Source: Bacteroidota bacterium
Lineage (GTDB): Bacteria; Bacteroidota; Bacteroidia; Chitinophagales; Chitinophagaceae
DNA length: 38,109 nucleotides
Assembly (NCBI GenBank): GCA_018268055.1
Contig: JAFDXF010000052.1
Location: 1 to 38,109 of the forward strand
Direction: 5' to 3'
In this document: piece by piece, positions 33,097 to 38,109 of the stretch
Layout: each line of letters begins with the position of its first letter
Position numbering within the stretch: the first letter of the stretch is position 1
The notes under the pieces: generated by a model
What the model was told of the DNA's origin: nothing
The model's database searches: none
What the model saw: only the letters and a program-made list of their open reading frames with translations
Made by a program: the position numbers and the translations under genes

Positions 33097-33522
33097 ATGA
33101 GTAACGAAAAAGATTTATTCGCCAATAAAGTAGTCGCTCAGATGATGGAGCAAGACCGTTTCAGTCAGTGGTTGGGTATCGAAGTATTGGAAATAAAAGA
33201 AGGTTACAGTAAAATAAAAATGACCATTCGCGAAGAAATGGTCAATGGCTTTGGCATCATTCATGGTGGCATTGCTTTTTCTCTTGCCGATTCTGCTTTT
33301 GCATTTGCATGCAACAATAGAAATATACTGTCCGTTGCATTAGATACTTCCATCAACTTCATCAAGCCCATTCATATTGGCGATGTCATTACTGCTGAGG
33401 CTAAAGAACTGCACAACGGAAAGTCAACCGGTTTATACCAAATAGAAATCCGAAATCAAAACGATCATTTAGTGGCACAGTTCAAAGGGCTTTGCTATCG
33501 TACAGATAAAAGTCTTATTTAA
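33097..33522 (+). CDS. paaI: Hotdog-fold acyl-CoA thioesterase, PaaI-like
   Basis: A 141-aa hotdog thioesterase. The signature GFGIIHGGIAFSLADSAFAFACN has H56-G57-G58 and D65, as in PaaI, followed by VALDTSINFIKPIHIGDVITAEA. PaaI hydrolyses phenylacetyl-CoA derivatives, probably to free trapped CoA. It is 6 bp downstream of the paaG-like gene, so an operon is near certain. Its end overlaps by 8 bp with a small ORF on the other strand. Confidence 0.87.
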   Translation: MSNEKDLFANKVVAQMMEQDRFSQWLGIEVLEIKEGYSKIKMTIREEMVNGFGIIHGGIAFSLADSAFAFACNNRNILSVALDTSINFIKPIHIGDVITAEAKELHNGKSTGLYQIEIRNQNDHLVAQFKGLCYRTDKSLI

Positions 33523-33640
33523 AAAACTGAAAACCCAAAAGCAACCAAAGCATTCCTTTAATTAAAAAGAAAAGAAAACCCCACACACCTATTCTTCGGA
33601 ACCATTTTATGATTCCGATTTTTCTACTCATTGTTTCCAT
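33515..33640 (-). CDS. Small membrane peptide, 41 aa
   Basis: Reading from the ATG at 33640 gives METMSRKIGIIKWFRRIG, then a hydrophobic segment (VWGFLFFLIKGMLWLLLGFQF) and a stop at 33515. It has a short basic amphipathic N-terminus and one membrane span. Its ATG abuts the stop of the monooxygenase-like gene with no gap, so the two are probably co-translated. Similar basic-plus-hydrophobic mini-proteins occur in Bacteroidota genomes; the function is unknown. ATG 33631 (MSRK) is an alternative start. Confidence 0.6.
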   Translation of the reverse strand: METMSRKIGIIKWFRRIGVWGFLFFLIKGMLWLLLGFQFFK

Positions 33641-33970
33641 TTAGTTGGCTATTATTTGATAGGTTTTAAAATCACTTTTCATGGGTGCTTCTTTGCCTTC
33701 GGCCTTAGCTTTGGCAATATCTTCAAAGCCTCTTTTATGTCCTTGTAAAAAAGCTTCAGATTTTGTCCATTGTTTAAAAGAAGCTTCATTTTCCCAATAA
33801 GAAACGATTAAGTAATCATCGCCGTCTTTTACAGGCTTCAATACATTCATATCTATAAACCCCGGCAATGTATCAATCGCCTTGGCTCTTGAGCCAAATA
33901 AAAACTCAAAACGCTCTCTGTATTCCGGTGAGCAAGTGATATAATTCACTGCTACAAATTTTTTTTCCAT
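33641..33970 (-). CDS. Antibiotic biosynthesis monooxygenase (ABM)-domain protein
   Basis: A ~109-aa ferredoxin-like-fold protein of the ABM/HmoA type. FVAVNYITCSPEYRERFEFLFG opens the fold; LPGFIDMNVLKPVKDGDDYLIVSYWENEASFKQW is the family core (read in parts), with W in YWENEASF. Members include haem-degrading monooxygenases and quinol monooxygenases; the substrate is not decidable here. The frame begins with a TTG at 33988; ATG 33979 and ATG 33970 are both possible, and the latter (MEKKFVAV) fits the domain start. It sits between paaI and paaY but on the opposite strand. Confidence 0.8.
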   Translation of the reverse strand: MEKKFVAVNYITCSPEYRERFEFLFGSRAKAIDTLPGFIDMNVLKPVKDGDDYLIVSYWENEASFKQWTKSEAFLQGHKRGFEDIAKAKAEGKEAPMKSDFKTYQIIAN

Positions 33971-34060
33971 ACTATTCATTTCCGGCAAAACTATCCGTCA
34001 ACAATTTGTTTCATTTTCTAAAAAAGAAAAACGATTTTTGAAATCAGGAAAACTTAAAAT

Positions 34061-34651
34061 ATGGTTTATTCATTCAAGCAATTCATTCCGGTCATTGACG
34101 TTTCATCGTTTGTGCATCCGCAAGCGGTGGTAATAGGCAATGTAATCATTGGGAAAAATTGCTATATCGGTCCGGGTGCAGCATTGCGTGGCGATTGGGG
34201 ACAAATTATCATAGAAGATGGATGCAACGTGCAAGAAAATTGTACCATTCACATGTTTCCGGGTACAACAGTTGTATTAAATGAAGGCGCCCATATCGGT
34301 CATGGAGCAATCATACATGGCGCCACAATCGGAAAAAATTGTTTAGTAGGTATGAATGCAGTGATCATGGACAATGTGCAACTTGGTGATGAATGTATTG
34401 TGGGTGCATTAACTTTTATAAAACAAAACGAACAAATTCCAAAACGAAGTATTGTGGCGGGCAATCCGGGAAAAATAATTAAAGAAGTAAGCGATGAATT
34501 GATTGCTTGGAAAACCGAAGGAACAAAACTGTATCAACAATTACCTGCAGATTGCTTTGAAGGCCTTGTACCCTGCGAGCCATTAAGGGAAATACCTTCA
34601 GGCCGAGAAGCACAAACAGGCGATTACAAGCCATTTTCTAAAGGGAAATAG
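34061..34651 (+). CDS. paaY: PaaY-like hexapeptide-repeat protein (gamma-carbonic-anhydrase family)
   Basis: A 196-aa left-handed beta-helix protein. R43 and D45 in ALRGDWGQIIIE and the three His H64, H81 and H86 (IHMFPG, AHIGHGAIIHG) match the Zn-binding pattern of gamma carbonic anhydrases. The C-terminal region (ELIAWKTEGTKLYQQLP) is typical of PaaY, a thioesterase-like accessory protein of phenylacetate catabolism. The nearby paaG- and paaI-like genes support this name; a general gamma-CA is the alternative. Confidence 0.83.
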   Translation: MVYSFKQFIPVIDVSSFVHPQAVVIGNVIIGKNCYIGPGAALRGDWGQIIIEDGCNVQENCTIHMFPGTTVVLNEGAHIGHGAIIHGATIGKNCLVGMNAVIMDNVQLGDECIVGALTFIKQNEQIPKRSIVAGNPGKIIKEVSDELIAWKTEGTKLYQQLPADCFEGLVPCEPLREIPSGREAQTGDYKPFSKGK

Positions 34652-34738
34652 CCGTTTCTCAAATTTTTTTTTGTTGCATTTAGAAAAGTTGTACCTTAAA
34701 ATTTCCAATTTTAGTTTTAAACTTTAAACCTAAACTAT

Positions 34739-35995
34739 ATGCGCAAAATTTTACTTGCTTCATCGTTATTCTCCGGTATTTTATTAAGCACTGCATCATT
34801 AAACGCTCAACAGGCCGATCGTTATGCTTATGCTATTACTGATGCTACCGGACAAAATTCAAACTGGAGTTTTTTAAGAAAATTAGATTTGAATACCGGC
34901 GAATACAGTCAGGTATTATTAGATGGCAATAATGCACAGGCACTCGCTTGGGATGCTGCCACCAAAAAACAAATGGCTACACCATTGCAAGATGCCCGTT
35001 ATGGTCAATGGGTGAATGCGGCTTTTGGAACATCGGTTGCAGCAATCGCTTATGATAAAGTACACGACAGAATTTATTACACACCTATGTTTGTAGATCA
35101 GCTGCGCTACATTGATATGAAAACGATGAAAGTGTTTTTCGTAAACAATGAAACATTTACCGGTAAAGCCGAAAGAGCAGCCGATCAAAGTAATATTGTT
35201 ACTCGCATGGTAATTGCTGATGATGGTTATGGCTATGCTATTACTAACGATGGTATGCAAATGATTCGTTTCAGTACTGGCAAAAAATTTCAAATTGAAA
35301 ATCTAGGTCAATTGGTAGATGATGCAAATAACAAAGGCTTATCTATTCACAACTCTTGCACCAGCTATGGCGGTGATGTGGTGGCAGATGATGATGGAAA
35401 TATTTACATTCTCACCGCACGCAATCATATTTTTAAAATCAATCTTCAGAGCAAAGTAGCGACTCATCTTGGAGCAGTAACAGGTTTGCCCGAAGGCTTC
35501 ACTATTAATGGTGCTGCAGTAAATGAAAACAATAAAGTAGTAGTCAGTAGTGCTGTAGTAGCTACGAATCTTTATCAGGTTGACCTCAATAGTTTGAAAG
35601 CAACCCCTTTAACCGGTCAGGCAGTATGGCATAGTTCTGACCTGGCAAACAGTAATATTATTTTGTCCGGGAAAAATCCTAAACAGAATAATGCAGACCT
35701 GTTTGCAAAAAATGCGCCTGTTGATCAAATAGGAAACAACAAAATTGCTGTGTATCCCAATCCGGTTACCAATAATCAATTCAGGATTCAATTTAACGCT
35801 TTAGATGCAGGCAACTACACTGTTCAGATTACAGATGCGATGGGACGTCAGATAAATCATCAAGCTGTAGTGATAACAAGTGAAAGTCAATCTCAGTTGA
35901 TCAAACTGCCCTCTACATCAAGAGGAATCTATATGGTAACCGTAACAGATGCAGCTGGCAAATCATTATCGGGTATTAAATTAGTAGTACAATAA
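34739..35995 (+). CDS. Type IX-secreted protein with C-terminal sorting domain
   Basis: A 418-aa protein with a signal peptide (STASLNAQ, about residue 24). The middle (about 30-320) shows repeating segments such as [17 protein letters not shown] and [17 protein letters not shown], suggesting a beta-propeller. The end (about 334-418) is a type A T9SS sorting domain: [31 protein letters not shown] and [16 protein letters not shown], finishing in the GIKLVVQ strand. It would be exported across the outer membrane by the PorSS and processed. Cargo function unknown. The upstream TACCTTAA is a weak -7 candidate. Confidence 0.85.
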   Translation: MRKILLASSLFSGILLSTASLNAQQADRYAYAITDATGQNSNWSFLRKLDLNTGEYSQVLLDGNNAQALAWDAATKKQMATPLQDARYGQWVNAAFGTSVAAIAYDKVHDRIYYTPMFVDQLRYIDMKTMKVFFVNNETFTGKAERAADQSNIVTRMVIADDGYGYAITNDGMQMIRFSTGKKFQIENLGQLVDDANNKGLSIHNSCTSYGGDVVADDDGNIYILTARNHIFKINLQSKVATHLGAVTGLPEGFTINGAAVNENNKVVVSSAVVATNLYQVDLNSLKATPLTGQAVWHSSDLANSNIILSGKNPKQNNADLFAKNAPVDQIGNNKIAVYPNPVTNNQFRIQFNALDAGNYTVQITDAMGRQINHQAVVITSESQSQLIKLPSTSRGIYMVTVTDAAGKSLSGIKLVVQ

Positions 35996-36016
35996 ACAAA
36001 TAATAATCTTTTCAAT

Positions 36017-36051
36017 AAAAATGTATCGGCTCAATGGTCGGTGCATTTTTT
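36017..36051 (+). terminator. Terminator of the T9SS-protein gene
   Basis: AAAAATGTATCGGC (from 36017) pairs with GTCGGTGCATTTTT (to 36050), with several wobbles, around the loop TCAATG; more T residues follow. It lies 21 bases after the stop and separates this gene from obg. Confidence 0.65.
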
Positions 36052-36074
36052 ATTTATATGCCTTCGTAAACAAG

Positions 36075-36082
36075 TACCTTTG
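36075..36082 (+). promoter_or_regulatory. -7 promoter box for obg
   Basis: TACCTTTG matches TAnnTTTG exactly, 22 bases before the GTG at 36105. Transcription would begin near 36086, after every in-frame ATG further upstream, which supports the GTG start. Confidence 0.5.
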
Positions 36083-36104
36083 CGCTTCATCTAATAAATA
36101 TTTT

Positions 36105-37109
36105 GTGGAGAAAAGTAATTTTGTAGATCAGATAAGAATTTTTTGTAGAAGCGGGCATGGTGGTGCCGGCAACAAACATTTTTTGCGCAATAAGTTTACT
36201 GCACTCGGCGGCCCCGATGGTGGCGATGGCGGCAGAGGTGCACACATCATTTTGAAAGGCAACAGTAATCTATGGACACTATTGCATCTCCGTTATTTTA
36301 AAAATATTTTGGCAGAAGATGGAGAAAAAGGCGGCGCAACAAATTCTACCGGAAAAGATGGTAAAGATATTATTATAGAAGTGCCGTTGGGTACTATTGC
36401 CCGTGATGAAGAAACCGGAGAACAGGAAGTTGAAATTTTGGAAGATGGACAACAGGTTGTTTGGATGCCCGGAGGTAAAGGCGGATTAGGCAATGCCCAT
36501 TTTGCAACACCTACCAATCAGGCTCCCGAATATGCGCAACCGGGATTACCCGGAGTAGAAGGTTGGAAAGTTTTAGAATTAAAAGTTTTGGCTGATGTAG
36601 GTTTAGTTGGATTTCCCAATGCCGGAAAGTCCACATTACTTTCAGTAATCACTGCGGCAAAGCCAAAGATTGCCAACTATGCATTCACCACGCTTACACC
36701 CAATTTGGGAATGGTAGCCTATAGAGATGGGAAAAGTTTTTGTATTGCCGACCTTCCGGGAATTATAGAAGGAGCTGCAGAAGGTAAAGGCTTGGGGCAC
36801 CGTTTTTTAAGACATATAGAACGTAATTCTCTACTTTTATTTTTAATTCCGGCAGATAGCAATGACCATAGAAAGGAATATGATATTTTAGTCAATGAAT
36901 TAGAAAAGTTTAACCCCGAATTATTGCACAAGCAATTTATTATAGCTATCAGCAAAAGCGATATGCTAGATGATGAATTAAAAACTGAAATAAAAAAGCA
37001 ACTTCCGGCCGATATTCCCAGTCTTTTTATCTCTTCGGTTACCAATCAGGGCTTGACTGAGTTAAAAGACTTAATTTGGAAATCCTTAAACGAAAAACAA
37101 TTACACTAA
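36105..37109 (+). CDS. obg: GTPase Obg/CgtA
   Basis: An essential GTPase linked to 50S ribosome assembly and the stringent response. The Gly-rich Obg fold comes first: [19 protein letters not shown] and [17 protein letters not shown]. The G domain has GFPNAGKST (169-177), [20 protein letters not shown] and ISKSD. At 334 aa it lacks the C-terminal OCT extension of some relatives, as is common in Bacteroidota. The frame runs back to an ATG at 36021, but the Obg fold begins at [10 protein letters not shown], so the GTG at 36105 is chosen; it also lies just after a -7 box. The following gene is 16 bp away. Confidence 0.95.
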   Translation: MEKSNFVDQIRIFCRSGHGGAGNKHFLRNKFTALGGPDGGDGGRGAHIILKGNSNLWTLLHLRYFKNILAEDGEKGGATNSTGKDGKDIIIEVPLGTIARDEETGEQEVEILEDGQQVVWMPGGKGGLGNAHFATPTNQAPEYAQPGLPGVEGWKVLELKVLADVGLVGFPNAGKSTLLSVITAAKPKIANYAFTTLTPNLGMVAYRDGKSFCIADLPGIIEGAAEGKGLGHRFLRHIERNSLLLFLIPADSNDHRKEYDILVNELEKFNPELLHKQFIIAISKSDMLDDELKTEIKKQLPADIPSLFISSVTNQGLTELKDLIWKSLNEKQLH

Positions 37110-37125
37110 ACCTAAAAATGCAACT

Positions 37126-37959
37126 ATGTTAAAAAAGCACCTCTTCGTCATTTCATTATTAATGTTTACTGCGCACATTCTTTCTGCACAAAAAGCAGTG
37201 GAAGCCAAACCTAAAGAACTTAAAAAAGTAATGGAGCTTAAAATGCCTGACTCCACCGGAACGAATGGAGCACAAGTGGCATGGCACCCAATTCAAAAAA
37301 AATATTATGCGGCTTTTGCCGGAAATAAAACTTATCCCATTGCTGTATTTGATATAAAGGGAAAATTAATATCACCCAAAGGGCTAAAAACACAATTTGA
37401 TGTTAGAGGATTGTGGTATAATCCTATTGAAAAAAATATACAAACAAATGGGTATGATACACTTGGTTGGGCGAGCTATACTTTAGATGCAAAAGGAATA
37501 CCTACCGGAGTAAAGACAATTTTTACTGGATCGCATCAATCCACATCTCAATCAGCAGGCGCTTTAAATGCTAAAGAAAAAAGTATTTATTTTTTCAATG
37601 AGGATGGCAATATTGACATCTATGATTTACGTACCGGTAAATTTGTCAACGCGATAACACTCTATTTACATTACACTGAAGAAGATTCGGATAATGCCTA
37701 TTTGGAAGATAATTACGATGAGATAGATAACTATAATTCAACAACACTTGTTTATACCGGAATTCCTAAAGCGGAAATAGCTTTATTGAATTATAACAAT
37801 AAAGCTATAGAATTGTACAATATTAAAACCGGTTTTCTCACATCAGAAATGAATTTGCCTGAAGATGCAATGACTAGTGCGGTTTTAAATTTTGCTTACG
37901 CCAATAATATCTATTGGTTGTTTGATAAAGAAAATCGCAAATGGGTGGGGTATCGGTAA
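37126..37959 (+). CDS. Secreted hypothetical protein, 277 aa
   Basis: No family recognised. The signal peptide ends ILSAQ (about residue 21). The mature part is beta-rich with spaced segments such as VAWHPIQKKYYAAFAGN, GALNAKEKSIYFFNEDGNIDIYDLRTG and ALLNYNNKAIELYNIKTG, a pattern like WD/YVTN-type propeller blades. An acidic stretch (YTEEDSDNAYLEDNYDEIDN) interrupts it near 184-203. It lies 16 bp after obg in the same direction, so it is probably in the same transcript, although the functions look unrelated. It has no T9SS domain. Confidence 0.7.
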   Translation: MLKKHLFVISLLMFTAHILSAQKAVEAKPKELKKVMELKMPDSTGTNGAQVAWHPIQKKYYAAFAGNKTYPIAVFDIKGKLISPKGLKTQFDVRGLWYNPIEKNIQTNGYDTLGWASYTLDAKGIPTGVKTIFTGSHQSTSQSAGALNAKEKSIYFFNEDGNIDIYDLRTGKFVNAITLYLHYTEEDSDNAYLEDNYDEIDNYNSTTLVYTGIPKAEIALLNYNNKAIELYNIKTGFLTSEMNLPEDAMTSAVLNFAYANNIYWLFDKENRKWVGYR

Positions 37960-38109
37960 AAACCAAATAGTTTAAGAAATAAAACAATAGTGTCCTAAAC
38001 GTTTTTAATTTGTTTGTAAAATTATTATTTCTCATTGTATTACATGGTTATTATAGTTAAGTTTTAAAATAGAACCCCCTGTATATTTATTGGTGGGTCA
38101 TCAATATGC
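37960..38109. other. Right-edge intergenic, possible gene end entering from the right
   Basis: No + strand gene was seen. On the minus strand, positions 38109 to 38064 can be read as a short frame ending GVLF and a TAA; it could be the 3' end of a gene outside the window. It is too short to identify. Confidence 0.25.

Noticed and set aside
36021..36104. N-terminal extension of Obg from the ATG at 36021
   Set aside because: It overlaps the upstream terminator and the -7 box; the Obg fold begins at the GTG at 36105.
37990..38109. Insertion sequence end at the right edge
   Set aside because: A few bases look like a transposon end, but there is no transposase, no second inverted repeat and no target duplication in the window.
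1..38109. CRISPR arrays, tRNA or rRNA genes
   Set aside because: No regularly spaced identical repeats and no cloverleaf or rRNA-like sequence were recognised on either strand by eye.

Overview
The window looks like a Bacteroidota chromosome, most likely Chitinophagaceae or a near relative. The evidence is low GC, signal peptides cleaved at A-Q, several exact TAnnTTTG -7 promoter boxes, a type IX secretion C-terminal domain, GLPGLI-family proteins, a TonB-dependent-receptor-type outer-membrane protein and a gamma-carbonic-anhydrase-like PaaY. No rRNA, tRNA, CRISPR array or complete insertion sequence was recognised. The assignment rests on family recognition by eye, not on a search.

Layout. 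(1) 1-2228: an island of two + strand genes (a lipoprotein-like intradiol dioxygenase carrying a surface-repeat domain, and an unknown 170-aa protein) flanked by non-coding DNA rich in imperfect inverted repeats. (2) 2229-7638, minus strand: gmk, a CorC/HlyC-like CBS protein and tatC; a DUF4920 protein with a good terminator; an AraC-type regulator with a Cys cluster followed by a di-haem peroxidase. (3) lpxA (+) at 8097-8903, convergent with a complete tripartite efflux operon on the minus strand (tetR-tolC-hlyD-DHA2 MFS, 13688 to 8936). The efflux operon's promoter overlaps a perfect palindrome that is probably the TetR operator. (4) tsaE and ald (minus), then copper P-type ATPase, OmpA-like protein and recQ (+), then a HerA-like ATPase and a GroES-like protein (minus), then an orphan OmpR-type response regulator (+).

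(5) 23880-32196 is the unusual part. Three intact modules, each a small secreted Cys-rich peptide followed by a GLPGLI-family protein, lie in tandem. A fourth module has a decayed peptide gene and an intact GLPGLI gene, and it runs into an 885-aa outer-membrane receptor-like protein. The three intact peptides share a nearly identical signal-peptide coding stretch, but their mature parts are almost unrelated. All four peptides end in a short motif of hydrophobic-Cys-[Gly/Cys] followed by Ile/Leu-Pro. A divergently oriented XRE regulator gene with one amber codon lies next to the decayed peptide. Between them are three AT-rich direct repeats at exactly 20-bp spacing. I know of no described system of this composition; its function is open.

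(6) 32317-34651: a partial phenylacetate-type gene set (paaG-, paaI- and paaY-like) enclosing a monooxygenase-like protein and a 41-aa membrane peptide. (7) 34739-37959: a type IX-secreted protein, obg with a GTG start, and a secreted unknown. The last ~150 bases hold at most the 3' end of a gene entering from the right.
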